Origin: Portulaca oleracea | Taxonomy: Eukaryota; Streptophyta; Magnoliopsida; Caryophyllales; Portulacaceae | Reading direction: 5' to 3' | DNA length: 64,000 nucleotides | NCBI GenBank assembly: GCA_029582165.1 | Contig: CM055879.1 | Location: forward strand, 38,535,330 to 38,599,329 | Notes under the pieces: generated by a model | Seen by the model: the letters and a program-made list of their open reading frames with translations, nothing else | Databases searched by the model: none | Told to the model about the DNA's origin: nothing | Translations under genes and position numbers: made by a program | Shown: positions 22,758 to 33,928 of the stretch, one piece after another | Numbering within the stretch: position 1 is the stretch's first letter | Layout: each line of letters starts with the position of its first letter

Positions 22758-23818
22758 CTAATGGCCAGGATGAATGGGGATAAGAGATCCGTCAAATGGC
22801 AGAATCTCAATGTTCCCGGAAGGCACACGACAATATTCATTGTACTCATCTTGATTGGCTCCTAAGCGATAAGAAACAACCCTTGTGCTGTCTTTTTCCT
22901 GAACAAAGAGTTGGTCTTTAACAAAGCCGATGAATCTAGCCGGTGAGTTGAGGACAATGTTGTATGCTCTGAACCATGACTCGTTGACACCATATTCTTT
23001 CATCACAATAATCCCAATTAGTGAGGAGTCATCAGCATTTGACGGTGAAGCAACAGCAAGGCAACCATCTACTGTCAAAAATTTCACATAACGTCTACGT
23101 GCTTCAAGAAGCAATAATGTGGGAGGAATAGCACTTAGGCGAAACGCATGCTCTACAATGTCAAATGAAAGCGCGTTTGGAAGCAATCCGTCATCATCAA
23201 CGAGATAGTAAACCCAATGGCATGACCCGTTGAACGGAAATGCTTCGCTTTCACGACCCATCCCAGAGACCGGGATGAAGGAGGATCCACCATTGTTATT
23301 AAACTCGATAACATCAGGAGGAAACATGATATGAGAGTGGTGAAGCTCTTGCCATGAATTCGATGCCAGGCTATATAGGTGGAAGCAAACTTGACAATGC
23401 CTAGTTGTGCCATGTAATCAGATAACTGGTATTGGATACTGTTGATGCAATAAATCCCATTGATTGGACCAGAAACGCTATGGGAGTACCAACTGGTAAC
23501 TTGAGGATTGAGTACATCACCAAATACCTCAGTGATGCCAGCAGGAGCACCCTTTAAGTTGATTAGTTGCTTATCGGACTCCTCATCAGAATCACTAGGC
23601 AAGAGGGACATCAAACTGGTTGAAAAATCTGTGTTTGCTTGGAACAAGGCCAAATGCAGGCTAGAAGAATGATTGTATGTCAACTGGAGGTATTTGCGCA
23701 TGAATTGACAGCCATCGATCATTGTTTGCCAGGCTTTGGACACACACTTAAAGCGTAGGAGAGATTTCGGTGGCAATCTTAGCAGTACCTGAATCTGCAA
23801 GTCTTCAGGGACAAACAT
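22758..23818 (-). pseudogene. F-box (FBA-type) gene, left copy, broken by internal deletion and frameshift
   Basis: The likely start is the ATG at 23818 (MFVPEDLQIQVLLRLPPKSL). The F-box occupies residues 1-45 (LLRFKCVSKAWQTMI), which would bind a Skp1/ASK adaptor in an SCF ubiquitin ligase. The first frame stops at 23153 (221 aa). From about 23385 the true coding frame is another one (FHLYSLASNSWQELHHSH, then MFPPDVIEFNNNGG...), running to the stop at 22758. The usual FBA segment with the LWNP and DYKVV motifs is missing between GPINGIYCINS and FHLYSLASNSW. That points to a deletion plus frameshift in the substrate-recognition region. An F-box-only protein of 221 aa could still be made. Confidence 0.8.
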
Positions 23819-24996
23819 TTTTGCTGATTCGAATACCCACCTACTCAATCTGCATACCAATCACAACAACAGATCAATCCCAAAACATTGTCAAGCTTTG
23901 ATCTCAACACCTCCTGCATTAATTGACTGGTAAAATTACATGGAATTCAACAGCTACCCAGTTTCAAAATCCGATGTCACAATCGTAAACATGAAAATTG
24001 GAAAAGCAAAAATCAACCAGATAAATTAACTCGAATGTTATCTTACTGGAATTTTTACAGAAGAAGACGAGCTACAAGTTCTGCCATGCACAGTAGAATC
24101 GCTTAGGATTTGATCACATATAACAACGAAACTAACTTGATTTAAATATGAGTGTAAACTAAAGAAGAAAACTTTAGAGAGAATAAATTAACTTATGATA
24201 AAAAAAAAAATTGCACACACCTTTCAACTGGAAATTAAGCAATTGCCGAAAGAAATGGTGGGAGTGCTGGGATAAAAATGCTACTCAAGTTTCTCATTTT
24301 GTCAAAATCGCCACTGAAGTGTCCAATTTAACCAAAAATGTCATTGTTACCTGTTACGTAACTGCGTAATTGCAATTCTTTTGAAATAAAAAATGTAAGG
24401 GGAAGTTCTTCTTCCTCACACCAACGACCAGAGACGCTTGAAGAACCCTAACCCTAAAGCATGGAGATGGTGAAGTTGGCAGCGGCTGAAGATATCAGGC
24501 TACTTCACAGGGAAGAAGATTTAGGGCTAGGGTCTACCAAGGTGTGAATGTCATCGACCGGTCGAGACGGACGCGGTTTTGGCCGAGGGTTTCACCGCCC
24601 GATTCTCTTCAATCCCCGCCATAATTAGGGTTACGGTTTTTCGACCGGAATTGTACCCTGATCGCTGAACTTTACAATACAACAATCGGGGCTCGACCCT
24701 TATAAAATAGGGCTTAGAATTGAAGGATGATGATGGAATTGAACGTGGAAGAGGCTTATGAATGGGGAATTCAAAAGGGGGGAATTCAAAGTGGGAAAAG
24801 TTAACAGATGAATTGAATTGAGTAATTGAGAGGATATGGGTGGAGGAAGAACTGGAAAATTGAGATGGGGAGGTGGGTGTTTGGAGTTAACGAAAGGAAA
24901 ATGAAGAAAACCCAGAATAAGAAGAACAAACAGTGGCTGAAGAAGAAAAGGGCTTTACAATAATGGGATGGGCTGAAGACGAGGCTATCGTTGATA

Positions 24997-25199
24997 TTTT
25001 TTCCATCTCAAATAATTTGGTCAATTTTTTTAAATTTTGATCATTAATTTCTCAAATTGTATATTGAGTTATTGCACATGATTATTATTATCAGATTTAT
25101 AATAAAAATACTTTTACTCAAATATAATATTACAAGTTAAAGTCTTGCCTTGAACACCATAAAAAAATTAAAGAGACAAATTATTTAGGTCGAAGGAAG
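24997..25199. mobile_element. Stowaway-like MITE in the left arm
   Basis: Inverted ends TTTTTTCCATCTCAAATAAT and ATTATTTAGGTCGAAGGAAG, flanked by TA at 24995-24996 and 25200-25201. The same element sits at 43074-43277 in the right arm, so it was there before the duplication. Confidence 0.75.
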
Positions 25200-25286
25200 T
25201 ACTTTGTAATTTTGTGGCTTTTGGTTCACTAAAAAAAAACATATTCACAAATACATCCGAAATTTACTTATGCAAGCCAAAAATGG

Positions 25287-25835
25287 CTAATTGTATTAGG
25301 ATATTATTTAGGTTTCCTTATTATGTTGGGTTTTCTAATTGTATTAGATTCTAAATCTAATTGGAGTGGGAGTCAAGTTAGTTTATGGAGTTTTTCCTAT
25401 AAATAGGGTTCAATATTCTCCACTGTATTTTACGGCGCACGGCGCTCGTCGAGTACGGCGAACAATGATCGAGTTACAGAGAGTCAGAGAGGGAGAAAAT
25501 ATTGAGAGGGAAAAAGGTCTCACCAATATTTTCGATCCCAATTATATCCCGAGAGAGAAAGATTGTGAGTTGTGAGTGAGAGAGATTGTGATAGTAATCT
25601 CCACTATTGTAGATCGCGTGATAGTGATCGGGTTGTACTCCTCCTTTCTCATAGTGGATTGTTTTCTGGCTTTCGCCGTCCGTGAGTTTTTCTCCGAGTT
25701 CTTCGGTTTCCCACGTAACCTTGTGGTTGTGTTCTTTTATCGCTCTCATTATTTTGTTCCTGAATTTTGTCGTAATTTCCGTCATCTCAATTCGATTTAT
25801 TCGCTTCCGCTGTTACCTTGCTTTTTTCCCTAACA
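25287..25835 (+). repeat. 5'-truncated copia LTR, direct copy of 41874-42422
   Basis: Same 549-bp length as the matching part of the 3' LTR at 41818-42422, ending CCTAACA and followed by the same ATATCC flank. The first 56 bp of the LTR are missing, exactly where it meets the F-box arm. The direct repeat runs on to 26215 (42803 in the other copy). Confidence 0.92.
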
Positions 25836-26228
25836 ATATCCTTATCCTTACTCTATACTAAAAGTGTGAGTTGAGTTTTTTTTGTTTTGCTGCCTGCTTG
25901 CTTGTTTGTGTTCACAAACGAATTTACTATTTTATCATTGGATATAATTATTAATTAGCAATTTATCTTTAACTTGTGTTCATACACGAATTGACTCTTT
26001 TGCCCTCGAGTACAATAATTAGGTAATATAGGTTGACTATATATCCAGTTAAGGTAAACATGTGTCATGTATATTTTGATTTAGGGTAAATTTCACCCAA
26101 AAATATATGACTTGGGTGTATTTCTAATTTAGGTAAATACGGATTAGATGTACTTTGATAATAAATTTTTTTTAGGGTAAATACGGATCTGGTGTATTTT
26201 GGTTTCAGATGAATTTTTTTAGGGTAAA

Positions 26229-27225
26229 AACCGAGTGTTGTAAAAGCAACTACCCTAAAGAATTCTGCTCTACTACTACTCATGTCAAAAATTCATATCC
26301 AAAATATAGAAGACGTGACAATGGAAGTTCTGTACGAGTACGTGATGCTACTTTAGATAACAGATGGGTAGTACCTTATAATCCTTATTTACTTGCCACA
26401 TTTGACTGTCATATTAACGTAGAAATATGCTCAACTGTTAATGCTGTGAAATATATGTACAAATATATATACAAAGGTCATGATCGAATAGCTTTTCATA
26501 TACTTTCTCAAGATAAATCAAATGATATTGATGAAATTACCAATTTTCAAAGTGGAAGATGGATATCTCTTCCTGAGGCCATGTGGAGAATTTATGGATT
26601 TGACTTGAATGAAATGTTTCCATCTGTACAAAGTCTACAATTACATCTAGAAGATCAACAATGTGTTACATTTAAAGAAACTAATGACCTTTCACATATT
26701 ATCAATGATGGATTCTTATCTAAAACATCACTCACAGAATATTTTGAAATGAATAAAAGTAATCCAAATGCAAGAAATTATCTTTATAAAGACTTTCCTG
26801 AAAAATATGTTTGGGATAAAAAAAAAAAGATTTGGTACTTAAGAAAGAAAAAGGACGTCGTTGGACGAACTGTAGGAGCTTATCCGGCTGAAGGTGAAAG
26901 GTACTACTTACGTTTGCTTCTCAATCATATAAAAGGCCGACATCCTTTCAGAACTTAAGAACTATTAATGGAGTCATAGCCAAATCACACCGAGAAGTTG
27001 CATTATTACATGGATTATTACAATCTGATGATTATCTTCAACAAAGCTTAAATGAAGCATCAACTTATCAAATGCCTTATGCATTACGACTATTATTTGC
27101 TACAATTTTAGTTTATTGTGCTCCTAATGACCCCAAGAGGTTTGGAAAAATTTTGAGCAATCTTTGACTGAAGATTGTGCAAAAATGCCTGGATTAATTA
27201 AAGACAATGCAAAAATAAAAGCACT
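26229..27225 (+). pseudogene. Helitron Rep/helicase fragment, copy of 34700-35691
   Basis: The open frame runs from before 26229 to 26958. It includes the Rep KYMYKYIYKGHD motif (two tyrosines of the Y2 rolling-circle nuclease) near 26451-26486. The upstream HUH motif and the Pif1 helicase are not in this fragment. Compared with 34.7 kb it keeps CGA where the other has TGA (26334) and TCA where the other has TAA (26693), so it is the better-preserved sequence. Both share a frameshift at GGCCGACATCC (26936). Its left junction is within an A-rich run; it ends at AAAGCACTA. Confidence 0.85.
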
Positions 27226-27463
27226 ATGGGTCAAAAACTTCCGGCCCGGCCCGACCTTTGAATAGGTCTAATCAGTACACATTAATTTAGCTACAAACAT
27301 ATAAATGTAGGTGACTTTAATTTGTAACGTTGTAAGATTTTTTTTAATTGCAAAAAGAAGCGTCTGAAGCCACTGTCACCCATTCTCATAGGCCATAGCC
27401 CGTTATAGAAATGAAGGATTTTTAGGATTTTTTTTTTACTAAACTATTTTATGTTGATTTTTT

Positions 27464-27612
27464 AAAGGGAGGAATATGAACTTTAGTAGAATAAGAAAAA
27501 AAAGGACTATTGAAACAAATTGATACCAGATATATATTAAAGGGAGGAATATGAACTTTAGTAGAATAAGAAAAAAAAGGACTATTGAAACAAATTGATA
27601 CCAGATATATAT
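27464..27612 (+). repeat. 76-bp tandem duplication in the Helitron
   Basis: AAAGGGAGGAATATGAACTT through GATACCAGATATATATT occurs twice back to back, with no visible difference, so it is recent. Confidence 0.9.
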
Positions 27613-27639
27613 TTATAAATTCAATAATTTTTTTATTTA

Positions 27640-27822
27640 GGCCTTATTCTTTAGAGTGATATGATTAAGTTAGATAAAGTAAAGTTGGTATAGAAAGGAA
27701 AATAAAATAAAAGGACATTAGTTTGAGTAATTTTTTAGTTATCAAGATAAACTAAGATAAGGTAAGATAAGATTAAAAAAAGGATAAGTTAAATTACACT
27801 TATCATTCTAAAGAATAGGGTC
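27640..27822. mobile_element. Tourist-like MITE, second family
   Basis: 183 bp. Inverted ends GGCCTTATTCTTTAGAGTGAT and ATCATTCTAAAGAATAGGGTC. TTA duplicated at 27637-27639 and 27823-27825. The interior (GATAAAGTAAAG) lacks the TTGCGGT repeats. Confidence 0.82.
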
Positions 27823-28529
27823 TTATCTTTAATAGTTTTTAAAACTAACCACATTATTTATACATCAATGAAATGATCCGTGCAAAGCACGTGCACTTTT
27901 ACTAGTCATCATACTAAAGAGTAAAAGTCGTGAGCAGCTGTGGCGTGTTCGCTCCTTTTTTTGTTTTGCTACCTACTCATGAATAAAAGACTAAAAGAGG
28001 CCCAATTTTCTGATTATTGAAGACACGTGTATTTTCTCAGGTTTTCCTCCTCTTTGTTGTGGCCGCCTCACTGCTACCGCCATTTGCTTCCTCTTCCTCA
28101 TCCTGTTCTGTGTTCATGTTGCTTTGGTTCCTCTTCTTCATGCTGAAAACAGTGTTCCCCATCCTGTCTCGGATTTGTTGACGATCGGTCTGTTGTTTCG
28201 AAAGGTATGTTCATCTTTATCGCTTTCCTATTTTAGGTACTATAGATTTTTCTGTCTTACATTTGTTTACATATTTTGAGAGATTGAATCCCTTATTCTC
28301 AAAATGTTTTCTATATCTTTCACTGGTAATTAATCGATCTTAGAGCAAGGGTTCTTATTTGTTTTCGTCACTGCTTGAAGTTCATGTTGCAAGAATTATT
28401 GGTTTGATTTATAATTCTCAGCAGATTGGTAATTAATACCTTAATAAAAATTACTTATAATTCTCATTTGTCTGAATTATTATTTACAGTAGTTCAGTAA
28501 GTATTAGATTTACTGGTTTCATTCCATGC

Positions 28530-28626
28530 GGAGATAGGTGATATAGTTTCTGCGTGGAAGGTGTTCGATGAAATGTCTGAAACAAGTGTAGTGTCTTCGA
28601 TTGAGATGGTCTGTGGGTGTCAATGT
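28530..28626 (+). pseudogene. Captured PPR-repeat fragment
   Basis: The reading GDIVSAWKVFDEMSETSVVS is a typical pentatricopeptide repeat piece (G...A.KVFDEM..RNVVSW). It is isolated, with stops on either side, inside the Helitron 5' region. This fits gene-fragment capture. It is too short to be functional. Confidence 0.6.
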
Positions 28627-29851
28627 TCGAAAATATGGTGACGATTAATACAAACACTAGCTTTTTGGATTTTGTTGATCTGATTCTTGTAGAAAGTGTG
28701 AGGGCTTGAGTTTATTCAACAGAGTAGTGACCTGCAATTTTGGTGTCTTCTCCATCTTGTTAGCAAGCCCCTGCAACTTCTTCCATATTTCAGCCTTGTT
28801 CATTAGAGGCCTACGGAAAATATCTTCTGCTTAGTGACTTACGAGCATTTTCAGAAGTGTCACTGACATTTTATTCTCCATCATCACCAGGTGGATAATG
28901 CATAAATAGGTCCATAAGGACTCTTTTAGATTATTCTGAGAAAGAAAGTGGACTGATATTGCTCCTTTTTTCCAAAGATTTTGAACCCTTCCTCTCTTTG
29001 AAAACTGAGACAGAATATAAACTAGACAGTGTTCTAATACCAAGTTTCAAAGTTCAAATAATGATATTTGAACTTACCCAACATTTTTCGAAGTTATGCC
29101 TATTTTTCTGGATAGTTGGTGAACCACAGCACATTCATGATTGTTCAAGTTAGCATCAACAGTATACACTGCACCAGAAAAGGCCACTTATATTTGTGAA
29201 TCAATTAATATTTAATTAGAAAATTTAAACAGCATCAAACACATTAATGTTAAAATAAAGAAGCATCTTCCAGAGAACTACTTGCCAACACCGAAAAAAA
29301 AAGAGAGGGGGGGGGGGTTTCTCTCCATTCCAGATGATAAAAGAAAACAATTTCCAGATATATGGACACAAATGACACAATCACCTCATTTTATCTCAAT
29401 CCAAATAGAAATCTCTCAATGAAAATTGTTGTACTAATAACAACTGCTTGGATGAAGGATTAGTTAAAATATTTCAGCTGATGATAGTCCAACTCCCTAA
29501 TTGTATAGTGTATACTGATGTAACTGGTCCAGGTGAATTTGGTTCTTGAAATACAAGTTAGGCTAGGTATTTTCAGCTAAACTTGGCAAAACTGAACCGA
29601 CCAAATTACCCGTCCAAATCCAACCCAAAAATATCAAAAATTAGTTGATCCGAAATGACTCAACCCGATGTGACTTGTCTTGAATTAACCTTTCTCTAAG
29701 GCTATTCATATTCCCTAGACAAGATTACCGAACTAAAAATAAAGCTCCTGAAAATGTCCTGACCCAAATTGAATATTGCTGACTTGAACATGGCCCAGTG
29801 ACCTGGTCTAGGTGCAGCAGTTTTCTGTTTTGTTTGTACAAGCTACAAGGG

Positions 29852-30725
29852 TATTTTCACTATGATCTATGTATGGTTTCATAATTCTTATGCACATTAC
29901 TTTTTTTTTAAAAATGTTAAAGGTGATGATTGATAGATAAATTTTGGTTGGATTTTAAGATAAAAAATTAACTCGACCTTATCCCGATAGGACGTTTTCT
30001 TCTGTATAGTAGGCCCAAGATATGAAGTCAAAATCCAAATAATTTCCATCCTAGAGTAAGCCTTAGTTTATATAAGTAAGTAGTCTAATTTTCTTTTCTA
30101 ATACAGGATACTTGTTATCTTTTATATAGCTCAATTTAAATACTATTGCTACATTTTATTTGTCAATAATTGCATAAGACTTTCTACAGAACAATTAAGT
30201 TAAAACATAAATTTGAAACTTCATTGTTCGTAGTTCATGAATTACATTTTCTAATTTTTTTTCACTATAAATTCCCTTTAGAAGAATATATTTTTCTATA
30301 TAGAACAAAAAGAACTAATTTGCTGCCTTTTCACTATGGTCTATGTATAGTCTCATAATTCTTATGTGCGTTACTTTCTTTTAGAATGTTAAAGGTGATG
30401 ATTAATAGATAAGGATTTTCAGATAAAAAAAATTAACTCAACCTTATCCCATAGGACCTTCTCTTCTGTATAGTAAGCCCATGACATGAAGTCAAAATCC
30501 AAATAATTGCCACCCTAGAGTAAGCCTTAGTTTATATAAGTAATTAGTCTAATCTTCTTTTTTAATACAGGATACTTGTTATCTTTTGTATAGCTCAGTT
30601 TAAATACTATTGCGAGGTTTTGTTTGTCAGTACTTGGATAAGACTTTCTATAGAACAATTAGGTTAAAACATAAATTTAAAACTTCATTGTTTGTAGTTC
30701 ATGAATTACATTTTCTAACTTAACC
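29852..30725 (+). repeat. 475-bp direct tandem duplication, diverged
   Basis: TTTTCACTATG(A/G)TCTATGTAT occurs at 29858 and 30333. The matching continues through AGGTGATGATT, AGTCAAAATCCAAATAAT and CAGGATACTTGTTATCTTTT to AGTTCATGAATTACATTTTC in both. The unit contains poly-T-rich intron-like sequence. Confidence 0.85.
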
Positions 30726-31071
30726 TTTTTTAAATGTCAGCTTCGGTAATCAAGAACAAAGTTTTTAGGAGTCTCAAATCTCACTATATCCAGCTCAAGT
30801 GGTTGGAGACAACGTTTTCAACACTGTGAATTTTCATTACATCCAGGTATTAATCTCTACAACTTTTGCCTCGCTATGAAAGTAATGTTGATTCTGTTTT
30901 ATTTGGAGTACTGCTTATCCATTAAAAACCATTACACACAAATTTCCAGTATTTTGTGTTTACGTCTCTATTGACTACGGGTTTTCCCTTGCTGTTAATT
31001 GTTAGCTTCGATAAACAATAAGTACTGGTGTGACTTGTTTTCCTATTAGTTTACTATCTTTAACTGCCTGT

Positions 31072-31336
31072 TTTCTATTCTAATTCCTGTTTCAAGAGTC
31101 CCATAACTTAGATTACATGACACTAAGTGTAAAGTTTGTATTAATGCTTTTTGTGTATTGGATTGTCTACATGTGATTGTCAGAAAAATTTAGGTTGAAA
31201 ATTGTTTTTCTATTCTAATTCCTGTTTCAAGAGTCCCATAACTTTTATTACATGACATTAAGTGTAAAGTTTGTATTAATGCTTTCTGTGTATTGGATCG
31301 TCTACATGTGATTGTCAGAAAAATTTAGGTTGAGAA
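31072..31336 (+). repeat. 136-bp direct tandem duplication
   Basis: TTTCTATTCTAATTCCTGTT through GTGATTGTCAGAAAAATTTAG occurs twice in succession with few changes. Confidence 0.88.
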
Positions 31337-31646
31337 TCATATGAACATAGTTGCCACAAACAAACTCTTCATCAGGAGTTGTTCATACCTGCAGAAATAA
31401 CTTACTAGGAATTTTACTATAGCTGATGGACAAGTCTGCCCAGAAAAATAGCAAAGATGTACATATATGTCAGAAGTAAACCCAAAGATCTAGGAACACC
31501 AGATTAACAGTGGCAGAAACTCCCACAAATCAGGCAAATGGAATAGAAGTAGCAGGTACTAGTATTGGTCATGTCACATAGTCTATACAACTTCCATATT
31601 TAACTATACAAACTTGCTTAGTTGAGGATTTGCTCTTTTGTTAGGT

Positions 31647-33436
31647 ACATCAGCCCGTATCACACATGAAAATACTGGTTCGATGCAAGATACGCATCGG
31701 GCACAGTATAAAAGAAATTGGTATTCCACACTATCTTTGGAACGAAAACAAGAAATATGTAAAAAAAGAAGAGAATCATATTATCAAAAGCGAGAAAACC
31801 TAAAAAAAACTATTTGAATCAAATACTGACAAAAAAAACCGCATATTGGAAAAAAGAAGGCGATTATATGCTCAAAGAAAGGAAAGTAAAGCTGTCCAAA
31901 TTAAATCTTCGGATACTTTATCTTTAAGTAATACTTTGATTACACCACCTGAAAAAAGATCATGGTATTCTACTCTGTCAGATGAAAAAAAAGAAGAAAT
32001 AAGAAAAAAAAGAAGAGAATCATATCAACGAAATAAAATGAAAACCCCTGTAATAGTTGGAGTTGTTGATGAATCTCCAACAAAAGATACAGACACACAT
32101 TTGGCAAAAACACATTGGAAATGGAAGCTTATCTATCCGTATACAAGAGCCTCAATCGAAAGGTAATCGGTACAACTTATACCATTATTTTACTTTACTA
32201 CTAATAGTATTATGAATAAGTATCTATGCATATTATATATCAGTATATATTGTCTAATAAGTAGCTATATTTACAAGGTAAAAAGAAACCAGAGTCTTTT
32301 AACAATCACAAAGACAAAGGAAAGGGTCATATTACCTATTATAGCTCTTTTGAAAAAGGTAATATTTAATCTCTACATAAATTTTTCTTCTTATATTTCC
32401 TTAGTTTACGCAAGCTTAGTTAATTTAATATGTGAATTTTTTTTTTGGCATAGGATCAACATCATCTCAGAATTGCGCCAATGGTTCTACCACACAGAAA
32501 CATACAGAATATAGCAAAAAGCAAAGGAAGAAAAATATTAAGTTTACTGATTATTTAAAAAATGTCCCCCAAAAACCAAAAATATTGCCAATAGTCAAAC
32601 CATGCCCCCATTGTCGAGCTAAAAGATTCTACCATGAGCATAAATGCTTTTGTTGTTGTGATGGTGAAATCTTATTAACATCCAATGATGTACCTAATGA
32701 GTTATATGACTTATATACATCAACCTCTAAGAATGCAAAACAATTTCAAACATATGTTCGAACTTATAATAATACGTTTGCTTTCACTTCTTTTGGAGTT
32801 AAATATGATAAAGCTCTATGCAAAAGAAATAAAGGCATCTACACATTTCGTGTTCAAGGACAAGTATATCATTTTATTAATGAATTAATGCCCAGTAACG
32901 CTCAACCTTCGTACTTACAACTATACTTTTATGATACCGATCATGAACTTCAAAATCGCATGAATCTTTCAAGCAAGTTAGAACCAACAATATTACAACA
33001 ACTTATTAATATCCTAAAGATAAATCCATATGCTTCCTTCTTCCGAACACTTCAAAACGTACCTGAAGTAGAAACTCATAAGATAGTCATCAGAGAAGAT
33101 CCAAACTTAGATCAACGAGTTTATAATACTCCTACAGCCTCTCAAGTTGGAGCAATATGGATTGAAAATAATGAATCACAACAGATGAAGGAAAGAGATA
33201 TCGTAGTTTATAACCATGCTGGCTTTAGCCATAAAGTACAATACTACTATGGTTGTTATGACCCTTTACAATATCCTTTACTATTTCCACTTGGAGATTC
33301 CGGGTGGCACGAAGGAATCAAAAAGAGAGATTTTCCTGACATGAACTTAAGTTATAAAGACCAAGTCACAATTAATGCTCACGAAGCGACTTCAGCAGAA
33401 GATCTTCTTCAACGGGAGGAGCAAGGTACATTATAA
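31647..33436 (+). pseudogene. Helitron Rep/helicase N-terminal region with zinc finger
   Basis: Basic repeats of the type WYSTLS.E.K.EI.KKRRESY occur at about 31722 and 31966, as in plant Helitron N-termini. The large frame at 32432-33436 carries a Cys/His cluster (CPHCRAKRFYHEHKCFCCC, about 32600-32660). The conserved Helitron N domain follows (LYDLYTS, FGVKYDKAL, IYTFRVQGQVYHFINELMP, LQYPLLFPLGDSGWH). The exon ends in a donor (CAAG/GTACAT, about 33426) and resumes at 33929. A stop near 31815 and other breaks suggest it is inactive. Confidence 0.82.
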
Positions 33437-33457
33437 TTGATGTTCATATAAAACTTT

Positions 33458-33854
33458 GGGAAATTGGACGGTAATATACCGACCTTTAGGGGTGTTGAAT
33501 AGTAATATACCGACCTTCACTTTTGGACAGTAATATCACTGACCTTAATAGTTTGGTGACATTAATGTACCTCGAAGGATTTGCACCCTAAAAATTAACA
33601 ACAAAACTAACCCCTTAATCCTAAAAATATCGAATACAAACACTCAACACCCCTAAAAATACCTAAAAATGGCACCGATCTTTTTGCACCGCCTGCCACG
33701 TCAGACCGTCAACCGATTCGCCGCACAGAAAATCCTTGAAGGTATATTAATGTCACCAAACTATAAAGGTCAGTGATATTACTGTCCAAAAGTGAAGGTC
33801 GGTATATTGCCATTCAACATCCCTAAAGGTCGGTATATTACCATCCAATTTCCC
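33458..33854. mobile_element. MULE-type MITE with long inverted repeats in a Helitron intron
   Basis: 397 bp. The terminal inverted repeats start GGGAAATTGGACGGTAATAT and end with its near complement ATTACCATCCAATTTCCC. Inverted matching extends over about 120 bp (GACCTTCACTTTTGGACAGT pairs with ACTGTCCAAAAGTGAAGGTC). The target duplication is an exact 9 bp, TAAAACTTT, at 33449-33457 and 33855-33863, the Mutator-superfamily hallmark. There is no ORF. Confidence 0.92.
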
Positions 33855-33928
33855 TAAAACTTTTAATCTATTTCACATGCTTAAGGTTGTATATTAACAA
33901 ATTCTTTTCCTTTTTCAACTTATGTAGT

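Larger units (their letters stand above)
22707..25279. repeat. Left arm of a large inverted duplication carrying an F-box gene
   Basis: 2,573 bp whose reverse complement is found at 42994-45568 with only scattered single-base differences (for example GCCGAAAG against GCCAAAAG near 24246, and TTTTTACAG against TTTTGACAG near 24055). It holds the F-box gene, its 5' region and a Stowaway MITE. The spacer between the arms is 17.7 kb. Confidence 0.93.
25838..27905 (+). mobile_element. Helitron (non-autonomous), 5' end to 3' hairpin and CTAG
   Basis: The putative 5' end is TCCTTATCCTTACTCTATAC after an A. The 3' end is a GTGC-AAA-GCAC hairpin (27879-27892) followed by TTTTACTAG and a T, the classical Helitron terminus with A/T target. 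It contains a 1-kb Rep/helicase fragment (26229-27225), a tandem duplication and a Tourist MITE, but no full protein. The 3' end is firm. The 5' end is inferred from the TC...TATACTAAAAG pattern. Confidence 0.65.
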
